Notes: generated by a model from the letters alone, not told the origin. Positions 21,993 to 32,612 are shown, counted from the first letter of the stretch. The stretch: DNA of 64,000 nt from Dastarcus helophoroides (GCA_028583605.1 CM053326.1:1358350-1422349), one strand, 5' to 3'. Translations and numbers: made by a program.

Positions 21993-22352
21993 CGTTGCGG
22001 GCTTATCGGTTCGAATTGATTATTAACACGTGAATTGAATAATACCCACTTTATTACCAAACTAAACTCGGAACACTACAATTGAATAATGAACTCGCTT
22101 ATTGACTTTTAATTACTAGCTCACTAATTACACTGATTGACTCTAACTAACTGACTCGAGGGAAAGGCGTCCGCCTTATATAGTTTTCGCTTCCGGGTTC
22201 TAGAAGTCTTGGGCAGATAAGGCTTATCGTTGGCCGAAATTTCTGAAACACGTATCTGCCGTTTGCTTCATTATCGCGGTCGCTTTCCCCTTATCAGATC
22301 TTTCTAGAAATTTTTCTTACCTATTAAATTCTACAATGTACATTTCGTTACA
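21993..22352 (-). mobile_element. Solo LTR, family L1, copy C (reverse)
   Basis: On the minus strand it runs from TGTAACGAAATG to GCCCGCAACG, about 360 bp, with TTCTAGAA (22198-22205), a TATATAAGG box near 22176-22183 and an AATAAAG signal. Flanks ATAT and ATAA approximate the AT-alternating 4-bp target. It interrupts or abuts LINE-A. Confidence 0.72.
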
Positions 22353-22424
22353 ATATCAAGCATTCGATTTTTTGTTAAATTTTGTTAAAAACTTTTGGAA
22401 TTGTCATTTAAGCTGCAATATCGA

Positions 22425-22516
22425 ATATTCTTTTTTTTCTGGAAATTTTTTGCGAAAGTTAAACAATTTTATCAAATGTCGTACGTAACTTATCAAGAAC
22501 TATCTATACTATCGAA
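22425..22516 (+). repeat. Dispersed repeat shared with the 58.7-59.6 kb array
   Basis: GCGAAAGTTAAACAATTTTA and AGAACTATCTATACTATCGA match segments near 58971-59033. The companion part ATCGATAGTTCCTGTGGCTG is at 22736-22765. Confidence 0.5.
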
Positions 22517-22690
22517 CATTGAAACACAAAACTTGTCCCAGAGAAACATGTTTCTCTCTGAAGATGACAGCTTGGCTGTCGAAACGCGTAAGAGCAACCT
22601 TTGTTGTGTTTTTTAATTTTTCTTGGTTTCAGGGGACAAGTTCTGTGTTTCAATTTTTGAAGATGACCAAGGACCAGACCGTTGCATCAA
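22517..22690 (+). mobile_element. PalA copy, partly collapsed left arm
   Basis: The right arm is complete: GAAGATGACAGCTTGGCTGTC, GAAACGCG, AGAGCAACCTTTGTTG, GGTTTCAGGGGACAAG, CAATTTTTGAAGATGACC. The left arm retains only TTGAAACACAAAACTTGTCC. It lies inside the 58.7-kb-type repeat. Confidence 0.72.
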
Positions 22691-22761
22691 ACTTATCGAA
22701 CATTACTGTCCATAGTTTCTAATCGTAACCGATATAATCGATAGTTCCTGTGGCTGTTTAG

Positions 22762-22986
22762 TGAACACTGACTGACTCTAACTAACTGACCCGAGGGAAA
22801 GGCGTCCGCCTTATATAGTTTTCGCTTCCGGGTTCTAGAAGTTTTGGGCAGATAAGGCTTATCGTTGGCCGAAATTTCTGGAACGCTTAACTGCTGTTTG
22901 TCTCATTATCGTGGCCGCTTTCCCTTATCAGATCTTTCTAGAAACTTTTCTTACGTATTAAATTCTACAATTTACATTTCGTTACA
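22762..22986 (-). mobile_element. L1 LTR fragment (reverse), U3/promoter part
   Basis: It matches copy C from the promoter region (TATATAAGG, TTCTAGAA) to the TGTAACGAAATG terminus at 22986. The downstream part after the promoter is missing. Confidence 0.68.
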
Positions 22987-23302
22987 ATTATTTGGAACTG
23001 GTAATACTGTGGTCAATTGAGAATGGCGTATCTCTCTGTATTGGAATGAGTGTTAAGTGTGCTAAAGCTTGTGAGACTATAAGGTAATGTAATGTTGGGA
23101 AATCATGTTATTGGTATTAGTGATGTTGCAGGAAACTTGGAAAATTTGAAATGCACACCTCGTATCCTCAAGCCAAGAAAGATCAAAAATTGATATTTTG
23201 AAAAAGTGTAGCTTACAAAAAACTCGACATTTTTTTAAAAAGTGAGAATTTTCAAACAGCGAAAGTTTTGAAAATGTAAGGAAATCTTAAAAAAAAATCT
23301 AG

Positions 23303-23576
23303 ATTGAAATACAAATCTTGTCCCCTGAACCCAAGAAAGATTAAAAAACACAACAAAGGTTGCTCTAACACCTTTCGATAGCCAAGCTATCATCTTCGGA
23401 ATGATACTGAGTATCAGTATCCCTTTAGAGAGATACTGAGTATCTGAAGATGATAGTTCGGCTATCGAAATGCGTTAGAGCAACCTCTGTGGTGTTTTTG
23501 AATCTTTCTGGTTTTCAGGGGACAAGATTTGTATTTAATTTTTTAAGATAACTAAAGACCAGTCCGTTCCACCAAA
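23303..23576. mobile_element. PalA copy, complete palindrome
   Basis: The left arm runs from ATTGAAATACAAATCTTGTC to CGATAGCCAAGCTATCATC. The centre has AGTATC repeats. The right arm goes from GAAGATGATAGTTCGGCTATC to AGTCCGTTCCACCAAA. A further degenerate scrap, CAAGCCAAGAAAGATCAAAA, lies near 23171. Confidence 0.8.
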
Positions 23577-23579
23577 AAA

Positions 23580-24376
23580 AAAGCAAACTTAGGAGTTAAT
23601 ATTAAACATAACTTTAATTTGATTACTCCAATTTTGTGTTTAAATTGTTTATAGATTACCTTTTGTTTCCGAGAAGTTGCAATGTTTCATTCCTTGTTGA
23701 ATACCTTCTATATTTATTGGCTTCTTAAAGAATTAAAAAAAATTCAATTTAATCGAGTGTTACGAATGTTAAAGTTTCCATTAATATGAGAACCTTTATA
23801 TTCCTCTTGACAATAGAGGTACTGTATTACAGCACTTAACAAACTTAACACATTCATTGACATTCCAAACTAAAATGAATCTTATTCTCCAACTTTTCAG
23901 TACAAAGAATCTCAACAGTAAGAATGGTTAATACAAACAAATTAGTACATAAAATTTGCACAATCAGACTGTATTGTGATTCGATCTTTTGCATGCCCAT
24001 ATTCCAGCATTTAAATTGCCCATATACTTTTTTTCCTCAACCACTCGTGTGTCTGACAATGCTCAATAAATTCGATAAGTCTATGAATTATATGTCGTCA
24101 AAGGGAATTTTTTGCGGCACACCTCCGTACTGCCCAGCCATTTATAATTTAACATATACATTTCAAATGTTATATGGAGATATATATCTTAGTTTAGTGC
24201 TTGTTAATCTGTCAAACGATTTTAACAAAATAAAAAATAACGGAAATATGCATTACATTTAGCTTACATTATAAAACACGTTTTTATTTAATACGAAAAA
24301 AAAATAAAGTCCCAAAATTTATAAACATGTTTTAGAAATGTCGAAAAAAAAATTAATTAACGACATGAAAAATAAA
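23580..24376. other. Unassigned AT-rich sequence
   Basis: A 112-residue plus-strand frame at 23924-24262 shows no domain I recognise and lacks supporting signals. Otherwise nothing is seen. Confidence 0.4.
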
Positions 24377-24384
24377 AGTAATGG

Positions 24385-25420
24385 CAGTGGCGGCTGGTCT
24401 TAAAGAGCGCAAGAGCGCGCGCTCCTCATGAAATGAACCATCTATTCTTTTCTGTTTAATGTAAAAGACTTGGATTTATCAAATTTTCAAACACAAACTA
24501 ATGATATACTAATTAACTAATAATACTTTTAAGTGACTTGGAAAAATGTACGCAAAGGTTTGATTCCATTATATTAAATATCATAAAAAAAAATTTAAAT
24601 TATTGGTGCGCGCAGAATTATGCACCTATCGTGGCTGCCGTGCGATGCCTATCAACGGCCTCCATGGAAAGCGGAGAAATAAACTACAGAACACCACGTT
24701 AAAGCTAGCTCGGGGTACGCCGCTCCGCGCTTATGCGATATTGCCAAATAGTGAGAGTCAGAGTTTGGAGTATGTATTTACGGTTTATGATGCTAAATGC
24801 GTAGGGGCCGGCTGATCTGATTGCGATTGTTAATTGTGCCTTTACAGGCCTAATGGCCAATAGTACCGCTATTCACAAAGAGATAGCAGTACCCATTCTA
24901 GGGTCTAATTATTCATCTATAGATTTGGATTTAAACAATTTTGATGAGAAAGTAATGAACACTTTATTTCTTTAGAAGATCGTAGAGCTGATTTTGGTTA
25001 AAAAAATATTATTTTTGTGTTTTTGTAGAGTTTAATTAGAACTTTATAATAAAATATATTCTATTTTTACATGCAGTTTTCATGAAAAAGTGATATAATT
25101 TTATTCCTATGAAAGCAAACAATTTTAATTAAGTAATCCAGAGCCGTAACGATGTGCAACCGTACAGTGTATTTTAAAGGGGCTCAGAAATGTCGATAAT
25201 GTTTTTTTTTGTACTCGATGAAAATAATTAAGAGGTGACAACTCAAAAATATTTTGGAGGTTATAAGATGTAAAAATACTATTAAATATTACACCTTTTG
25301 TATTACTTTTGTTTCTTTTAAATTTAATACCTTGTTATGACACCGGAGTCACCTAAACTCTTAACTACTAATATTTTTGCATCTGCGCACCCCCTGTCAA
25401 AAAGTGAGCAGCCGCCATTG
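24385..25420. mobile_element. Non-autonomous hAT-type element, 1,036 bp
   Basis: Ends are CAGTGGCGGCTGGTC (left) and, reversed, CAATGGCGGCTGCTC (right), 13 of 15 identical. Both sides are flanked by AGTAATGG (24377-24384 and 25421-25428), an exact 8-bp target duplication typical of hAT elements. Next to the left end is a GC-rich run, GAGCGCAAGAGCGCGCGCTC. A 70-residue frame at 24603-24815 is not transposase-like. With no transposase inside, movement would have depended on another element. Confidence 0.88.
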
Positions 25421-25779
25421 AGTAATGGTTTATTTCGTTGCATATTTATTGTTAAGTAAATAGAATCAATGAATTATGAATAAAAGTAATTATTAAACAA
25501 AACAAGAATTAACAAATCCGAAGCTTAATATTCTACTTTACAGCTATTGACTCATTTCTAAAATCAGCCAAGGGCAAGTTTGACTCGCACAACTAAGGTT
25601 CCAATTAGTACAGAGTGAAGAGTCAATAGACCAAATTAAATCACTTTACTTATGTATAATTTAAAGTTAATTAAATTTAAAATTTAATCCAAATTTTCTT
25701 GTGTTATAATTGAATAACTTTGATAAAATATAGGATATAATGTCTATTTTCGAATGCATACTTTTCTACAATCAGTCGT

Positions 25780-26180
25780 AATATTTATGGAACTGGTGAC
25801 TGTGTTGATAACGTCTCAGGTAAAAACAAACCATTCATTCCCAATGAGTCGATAAATAAGACAGTTGGATTGCGCTAAAATGTTCGGTTCCAATTTAATA
25901 AACCTGTTCTACCTCCGAAAATACTCATCTAAATGAACCAATGTAAAAGGTAATGCATCAGTGTAACAAAGAAATTCTTTTCTCTTAAGAGAATTGGGAT
26001 ACTAGTTTTACGTTTTACTTTGAATAATTCAACATGACATTAATCTTAAAATACTGACAATATCCTCTGAAATTTCAGAGGATTGATGGCAAAATTCTGG
26101 GTTCCTTGTTGAGGATTTTAGTCCTTGATAAATATTCATCCATTTATTTAGCTGAAATTGTATCATCTGCAAAAGAACAA
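25780..26180 (+). repeat. Dispersed repeat shared with 56715-56990
   Basis: GTGTTGATAACGTCTCAGGT and CTCCGAAAATACTCATCTAA correspond to GTGTTGATAATATCTCAGAT and CTCCGAAAATAATCATCTAA near 56740 and 56905. A 20-bp palindrome, TCCTCTGAAATTTCAGAGGA, lies at 26064-26083. Confidence 0.5.
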
Positions 26181-26183
26181 TTG

Positions 26184-27335
26184 CAAATGACCCGAAATCA
26201 GCATATGCGTGTACGGGACAGCCAATGAAAACTTAGCAAGGAACCCACTTTTCAAGATGATAGTTAATGTCAGTCACAGTCAACAGGGAATTCGTCTGGC
26301 CCAATACAATCAGCGATATGAATTAGTTGTTTAATTAAGACGATGGAATGAAAAAAAAAAGGTATTATTATTTTTCAGAAACATAAGATTGTCACTCCGA
26401 TATATATGCAAGAGCGATTAACAAAAGATGCGGCCCCTTTGAACAACGTCGCTCATTTCACGAGAGTAGACCGGGCCTGACACCAATCTTATAGCAATTT
26501 CAAGTGCCATGTGGCTATAATAAGCAATAACTTAGGGAGATTTTTGTATGTGTCGTGTTGTTTTGGCGTCGGGTAAGTTATGGGACAGATTTATACGCGT
26601 GCTTTTCATACCACCATGACAAATGGTCTTTGGTATAGTACAGTTGACTTTACACCACTGGAATCGGCTCGAAATCGACCTACTGTGCAACATACGCAAA
26701 CCCGCGTTTCCTACGGGGTGACCGACGATGATATGCCTTCGTGACAGCTTAAATATAGTTCATTTAAGCACAGTTTCACACCACACATGGTCCTTTTTTT
26801 CCTTACATTATTTTCCGATTTTTTCGCCCAAGGACTCAAGACCTAATAACATAAACAGTCTCTTCACACCATAAATCAACAAGTTGACAGAGTAGTTTTA
26901 TTTCTGTGGAATAAAAAACATATTAATAAAGCATAAATGTGCTATGCCTTAACCATATGGCTATTAAAACTGAGCATTCTCTCAAATATAATTAAGCTTT
27001 TAGAAAGGTATGAATAGTATAAAACAAAAGGTAACAAAAAGCTTATTAGTATTTGTAATTAGATATTTAGAATAAAGAATTTCCAGTCACACTTGCTGCT
27101 AATTGAATGTTTACTCTAAAAATTATTCATCAAGTTTTTGCACCGATTCGAAAAAAATCGTAAAATCCAGTGCTGCTAACACCCAGTGATCCCAACAATG
27201 ACAGTTCTTGACGAATGTCCAGAAAGGAGGACTTTATCTGTTTTTGTTGCTGAGGAAATGATGGTTTGGCTCGATGTGCGACATAGGCGCTGAAGTGTTA
27301 TGCCCAGTACTGTACTAGGCATATCATTAGTAGTG
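26184..27335. other. Unassigned sequence
   Basis: Part of this (about 26400-26780) is less AT-rich than its surroundings and could be old single-copy DNA, but no open frame or RNA fold stood out. Confidence 0.4.
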
Positions 27336-27337
27336 TG

Positions 27338-27487
27338 TACTACTACAGCTACTACAGCTACTACAGCTACTACAGCTACTACAGCTACTACAGCTACTAC
27401 AGCTACTACAGCTACTACAGCTACTACAGCTACTACAGCTACTACAGCTGCTACAGCTGCTACAGCTACTACAGCTACTACAGCTAC
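27338..27487. repeat. (CTACTACAG)n microsatellite
   Basis: A 9-bp unit repeats about 16 times with a few CTGCTACAG variants. Because 9 is a multiple of 3, all frames stay open, giving repetitive peptides that are not genes. Confidence 0.95.
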
Positions 27488-27882
27488 AAAATTGCGGAAT
27501 TTATCTCTATAGACAAACTTCTGTGATTGTCTATAGACAAATGAGTAACAAAACCTTTGTTCTACAACTTTCTGTGGACAAGTAATAGTTCCACAGGTTG
27601 TTCTATCACTTGTCATGGTATCCCTGGAACTAGTGCAGATATGGATGTGTCATAAAGAATCTAATACTCTAGCTCATCTGGAGATTTGTTCGAAATAATC
27701 TACAAACAAAATCCTCGATTTATCTGTAGACAGTTGCGCGAATTTGTACGAATGTGTACTAACCTTTACATCCTAAAGTATCACCTGAATTATTTTTTGG
27801 TTAAATTTAGGATGTTCCTTGGAGCTAAGTTGTTAGTTTCAGCAGGTTTTATTCATCCTTCGAAATGTTTCATTCTGCTCCG

Positions 27883-29040
27883 AATCAGTGAAGGACGATA
27901 TGTGCTCCGCTGTCTTCTTCGTCTTCTTCGTCTTCTTCGTCTTCTTCGTCTTCTGCATCTTCTTCGTCTTCTTCGTCTTCTTCGTCTTCTTCGTCTTCTT
28001 CGTCTTCTTCGTCTTCTTCGTCTTCTTCATCTTCTTCATCTTCTTCATCTTCTTCATCTTCTTCATCTTCTTCATCTTCTTCATCTTCTTCATCTTCTTC
28101 ATCTTCTTCATCTTCATCTTCTTCATCTTCTTCATCTTCTTCATCTTCTTCATCTTCTTCATCTTCTTCATCTTCTTCATCTTCTTCATCTTCTTCATCT
28201 TCTTCATCTTCTTCATCTTCTTCATCTTCTTCATCTTCTTCATCTTCTTCATCTTCTTCATCTTCTTCATCTTCTTCATCTTCTTCACCTTCTTCACCTT
28301 CTTCATCTTCTTCACCTTCTTCATCTTCTTCATCTTCTTCATCTTCTTCATCTTCTTCATCTTCTTCATCTTCTTCATCTTCTTCATCTTCTTCATCTTC
28401 TTCATCTTCTTCATCTTCTTCTTCTTCATTCTCTGAGGTAGGTTTCTCAACCTGTTCTGGGCTTCAAGCCTCTTGTTCTTCTGATGTCCAGCATTCTTTC
28501 CACCTTTTTATCGGTATTCCTTGTGTTTTTTCCTGCCTCGAATCAGTGAAGGACGATATGTGCTCCGCTGTCTTCTTCTTTTTTTCTTCTTTTCCTTCTT
28601 CTTTTTTATCTTCTTCTTCCTCTTCATTCTCTGAGGTAGGTTTCTTTGAGGTAAGTTTCTCTGAGGTAGGTTTCTCAACCTGTTCTGGGCTTCAAGCCTC
28701 TTGTTCTTCTGATGTCCAGCATTCTTTCCACCTTTTTATCGGTATTCCTTGTGTTTTTTTTGCTGCCCCGAATTAGTGAAGGACGATATGTGCTCCGCTC
28801 CCTTTCTCTTCTTCTTTTTTCTTCTTTTTTTCTTCTTTTTCTTCTTCTTTTTCTTCTTCTTCATTCTCTGAAGTAGGTTTCTGTGAGGTAGGTTTCTCTA
28901 AGGTAGGTTTTTCTGAGGTAGGTTTCCCCGAGGTAGGTTTATCTGAGGTAGGTTTCTCAACCTGTTCTGGGCTTCAAGCCTCTTGTTTTTCTGACGTCCA
29001 GCATTCTTTCCATCTTTTTATCAGTATTCCTCGAGTTCTT
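27883..29040 (-). repeat. Macrosatellite of three RTE-like LINE 3' ends
   Basis: The border GTGAAGGACGATATGTGCTC recurs at about 27888, 28545 and 28777. Each unit on the minus strand contains a LINE C-terminal remnant with stop, a 15-bp minisatellite (GAAACCTACCTCAGA) in 1, 3 and 6 copies for units 1, 2 and 3, and a purine-rich microsatellite (long in unit 1, short in units 2 and 3). Frames such as KKMKKM or FFIFFI are repeat artefacts. Confidence 0.85.
27905..28432. repeat. (CTTCTTCGT/CTTCTTCAT)n microsatellite
   Basis: About 58 units of 9 bp. A block of CTTCTTCGT at the left changes to CTTCTTCAT, with a few CTTCTTCAC variants around 28286-28320. It is a polypyrimidine tract interrupted by one purine per unit. 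Confidence 0.95.
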
Positions 29041-29132
29041 TTTCCTGTAGGTTTCGATATCTTCGTTTGCGTGAGAATTCAATTTTCATCCATTCTTTCT
29101 ATGTGCTGGTTCCAGTATTTCCTTTTATCTTT
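28974..29132 (-). pseudogene. RTE-like LINE C-terminus (unit 3), with partial copies
   Basis: The minus strand encodes HIERMDEN, a stop, then TGKRTRGILIKRWKECWTSE and KQEA followed by TGA at 28974-28976. H..RM.DNRI and GKRxRGRPxxRWxE are hallmark ends of non-LTR polyproteins. The same tail (GIPIKRWKECWTSEEQEA then TGA) recurs with stops at 28692-28694 and 28464-28466. The shared stop shows that the following minisatellite and microsatellite are 3' UTR. Confidence 0.68.
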
Positions 29133-29289
29133 TGTAAATCTATATATGTCCTATATCTCACTCAATATCTGTATCTCTTCATTTCTGCACATATCTTTTT
29201 TTTAAGTTTAATCCACTCACACAGGGTAATCCCATTATGCTTTCAAAGCACTACGAGTAGGATGCGGAAACAAAGATAGATGGCGATGA

Positions 29290-30118
29290 ACCGCCTGCTT
29301 AAACAAGGATAGGTTGTAATTTTTGGGGAAAATTCCTTTCGGTAACAAGTTCCATAACTTGGAAGTACTGTAGAAAAAAATAGTCTCCGTAGACAGAAGT
29401 CCTCACTGTGTCAAGCTGGACCGCACAGGAATTTGCTGTCTCCGACTGTCTAGTACGCCTCAAGAATCTTGCCCTTGGGGGATCAATCCTATTAGTTCCT
29501 GATAGTACTTGCAGAAAAGAGACAAGTCACCAACCATACCCCTGTGCTCTAGTGTTTCGAGAGAATCGGTCAGACTCTCGTCATCAATTAGGCGAATTGC
29601 TCTTCTTTGAATTGAATCCAAGAGAGCTAAAATGTGTTTTGGGGCCGAACTCCAAACATGAGAACAGTATTCAGTGTTAGCCTAACTTGACCTTTGTATA
29701 GTATAAATAACTGATGAGATGTAAAGTACTTTTTAGCTCTAAAAAGAAAGCCTAGCTTCTGAGAGACGGATTTAGCAATGGCGCGCAAATGATCATCCCA
29801 AGGGAAGTTAGTGCTCGCATTCACTCCTAGGATAGATAGATTAGATCCCATCTGAAGGATTTTACCGTCCATTAGTATGTTTGTTGCATTATCCCTTGAT
29901 GTTTTGTTAGAGAAAACCGCGGCCTGACTTTTTGAAGCGTTGAAGTCGACCAAATTGTTCTTACCCTATTCCAGAATAAGTTCGAGAACCCGATTAATCG
30001 TCTGTATCTGTTGTTCCCTTAGTCGATCTGAAGCAGCGATAGATAGTGGTTTGTCGGAGAAAAAAGATGACACAAGGTTACTATCATCTGCGTAGTTGTA
30101 TATAGAATTGGAAGTTGA
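29290..30118 (-). pseudogene. LINE-A reverse transcriptase, motif C to C-terminus, copy 2
   Basis: From the right, the minus strand reads NYADDSNLVSSFFSDKPL (motif C), SIAASDRLREQQIQTINRV, VDFNASKSQAAVFSNKTS, ILMDGKI, LGVNAS, SQKLGFLFRAKKYFTSHQL and a C-terminal region with RxTRQSETANS. The longest uninterrupted part is 29627-29953 (108 codons). Stops and frameshifts break it. It is the most readable LINE-A tail in the window and served to recognise the other two. Confidence 0.85.
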
Positions 30119-30138
30119 AGTTAAGAAATTTCTGCTGC

Positions 30139-30332
30139 ATTCTTCTAGAACCCGAATAGGAACCTATATAAGGCGGTCGCTTTTTTCTCAGAGGAGTTAG
30201 TTAGAAATCAATGAATAAGTTAGTTAATTAAACATTGTTAGTGAATTACAATTGTAGTGTTCCGAGTTCAGTTTTGAAATAAGGTGGTTACAATTCACCA
30301 ACTATTAATCACTCGAACCGATAACGCGCAAC
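30139..30332 (+). mobile_element. L1 LTR fragment, 3' part
   Basis: It begins just upstream of TTCTAGAA (30143-30150), then TATATAAGG (30165-30173), AGTTAGTTAGAAATCAATG, and ends GAACCGATAACGCGCAACA at 30332. The U3 part is missing. It abuts LINE-A motif C. Confidence 0.7.
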
Positions 30333-31640
30333 AATATTAATAACAAAGTTCAAGTTAAAACGAAACTTATTAAAATAGAAAGCAAAAAAAAGCAAAAAAA
30401 GCAAAATAAAGCAAAAAAGCAAAGTTATTCAAATCGGAGGCAAATTTACTCAAATTAACAGCGCTATTATTTAAAGTTACATATTTTGACACTTTTCGTC
30501 CACATTTTAAGCATTTTGCTTGCATATTTCAAACTTTTATGTTGCATATAATCTGGTCTCTAAACCTCAGCACACTATTTCAGTCATCCGGGTTTTCTTT
30601 AATGATAAAATATATTACAGTTAAATTTGAAAATATTTGTCCAAAGATAAATCCAAGACGAATGGCGGTGGAGGGATAGCGAAAGATAAATGAATTACAC
30701 AACAAAAACATGTTTCGTTAAAGTTTCTTTATTAAAAAAAAAATGTCTTACGTGCCCACTTGGTAACAAAACTGAGTGTTGTAAGCAATTAAATTAATCG
30801 CCTCTTTTTAATTTTGGCCATCCGAGTGGTATAATTATTCAAATTCATTTCCAAACTGGAAAAGTAAACACGACGTCGACTGATATGAATTATACATGAA
30901 ATTTTCGATATGTTAGTTTGAGTTAAACATGTGTGCAAGTATATACAACCGTAACGGCCAGTAGAATAGAAAATTAAAGACAACATAAAAAGCGGATTTA
31001 CCAATTTCTTATATGCAAATTCGCTAAGATGGTTCTAAAATGTCTGCAATAAATTTCCATCAGTGTCTTATAGAAATCATAGGGGGTCGTTCACGACAGA
31101 AATAACATTAGTCCGAGAGGATTCTACTAGTAATTTTAATTTCTCTCCGCGTTTCTCATTTCAACTGCTTGCAAATGAATTCTGGAGAGCATGGAATTAA
31201 TAATAAACGCTAAAAGAAGTTTTAGGCGCTCATTATACTTAACCTTGTGCATAAGCAATTGTAATAATTTATACCTTCTTGCAGAAATATAACTGTTCGC
31301 TTAGGTTAAATAATGTACTCTTCGGCGTAATATTTGAAGATTCTTATTTACAACACCATCAAGCGACCGTTTTAAGATTTGTTAATAGCAAACGCAAATT
31401 GTGTTAAGGAACAAAGGCCGCCGCTTTAAAAATATTAAAGTAATATTGTGCATTGTGTTAAAAATGACGATTATGGGTCTTAACCAATAAAAACTCCGAG
31501 CCTGAGAGTCTGGAGAAATACAATAATAAAACAAGCTCTAATTTAGTTAAGTCAAAGTAAATAATTGGTTATTTATTCGTATGAAGCTATCTTCATATAA
31601 AACTGACAGTTAGATACATGAGAAACCCCTTTTTTACCCT
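30333..31640. other. Unassigned AT-rich sequence
   Basis: A few AGCAAAAAA repeats occur near 30380-30425. A 71-residue minus frame at 30789-31004 has no recognisable domain. Nothing else is seen. Confidence 0.4.
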
Positions 31641-31644
31641 CTTA

Positions 31645-32038
31645 TTGCTATGTGCTTTGGGGCTGAACTCCAAACATGAGAACAGTATTCTTCAGTGTTG
31701 GCCTAACTTGAGCTTTGTATAGTGTGAGTGGCTGGTGAGACGTGAATTAGTCTCTGGAGGTGAAGTACTTTTTAGCTTTAAAAACAAAGCCTAGCTTCGT
31801 AGAGGTGGACTTGGCCAATGGCTCGCATATGATCGTCCCAAGAGAAGTTAGTGCTCGCATTCACTCCTAGGATAGACGGATCAGATCCCATCGGGAGGAT
31901 TTTACCGTCCATTAGTATGTTTGTTGCACTATATGATGTTTTCTTAGAGAAAACAGCAGCCTGAGTTTTTGAAGCGTTGAAGTCGACCAGATTTTTCTTA
32001 CCCCATTCTAGAATGATTTTAAGATCCCGATTAATCAG
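31645..32038 (-). pseudogene. LINE-A reverse transcriptase, thumb region, copy 3
   Basis: The minus strand encodes RDLKIILEWGKKNLVDFNAS, KTQAAVFSKKT, ILMDGKILPMGSDPSILGVN, ASTNFSWDDHMRA and, frameshifted, an AKKYFTS-type tail. It is the same region as 29627-29953 and adjoins the GAAGA microsatellite at 32040. Confidence 0.82.
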
Positions 32039-32039
32039 C

Positions 32040-32468
32040 AATGAAGAAGGGAAGGGAAGGGAAGAAGGGAAGAGAAGGGAAGAAAAGGGAAGAGAAGGGA
32101 AGAGAAGGGAAGAGAAGAGAAGAGAAGAGAAGAGAAGAGAAGAGAAGAGAAGAGAAGAGAAGAGAAGAGAAGAGAAGAGAAGAGAAGAGAAGAGAAGAGA
32201 AGAGAAGAGAAGAGAAGAGAAGAGAAGAGAAGAGAAGAGAAGAGAAGAGAAGAGAAGAGAAGAGAAGAGAAGAGAAGAGAAGAGAAGAGAAGAGAAGAGA
32301 AGAGAAGAGAAGAGAAGAGAAGAGAAGAGAAGAGAAGAGAAGAGAAGAGAAGAGAAGAGAAGAGAAGAGAAGAGAAGAGAAGAGAAGAGAAGAGAAGAGA
32401 AGAGAAGAGAAGAGAAGAGAAGAGAAGAGAAGAGAAGAGAAGAGAAGAGAAGAGAAGAGAAGAGAAGA
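32040..32468. repeat. (GAAGA)n pentanucleotide array inside LINE-A
   Basis: About 70 uninterrupted GAAGA units follow a short GGGAAGAGAA-rich lead-in (32040-32110). The + strand is pure purine. It lies between LINE-A motif A and thumb sequences on the minus strand. Frames giving RREEK or LLFSS repeats are artefacts. Confidence 0.97.
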
Positions 32469-32612
32469 GTCGAATGCCTTTGAGATATCCAATGCCACAA
32501 TCCTAGCGTCACCATGTTTTTCCATAGCTGAGTTGCAGATATGAGTAAGGTATGCCAGTAGATCGCCAGTTGAGCGTTGTTTTCGGTCAACCAGAAGTTA
32601 TCCCTTAACATT
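32469..32612 (-). pseudogene. LINE-A reverse transcriptase, motif A, copy 3
   Basis: The minus strand encodes an RSTGDLLAYL-type segment and MEKHGDARIVALDISKAFDS, the motif A region with its catalytic Asp. It then runs directly into the microsatellite. Motifs B and C are absent from this copy. Confidence 0.82.

Noticed and set aside
24603..24815. 70-residue frame within the hAT element as transposase
   Set aside because: No hAT dimerisation or catalytic motifs; too short.
27300..27616. TTATTATTA and VVAVVAVVA frames
   Set aside because: Translation of the CTACTACAG microsatellite; no flanking coding support.
27686..28450. Frames of 182-251 residues (LHLLHL, FFIFFI, KKMKKM)
   Set aside because: Direct translation of the CTTCTTCAT microsatellite. 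The only meaningful coding signal nearby is the LINE tail on the minus strand, which stops before the repeat.
31778..32611. 277-residue minus-strand protein with SLLFS repeats
   Set aside because: It is LINE-A reverse transcriptase coding on both sides of a pentanucleotide array; not a host protein.
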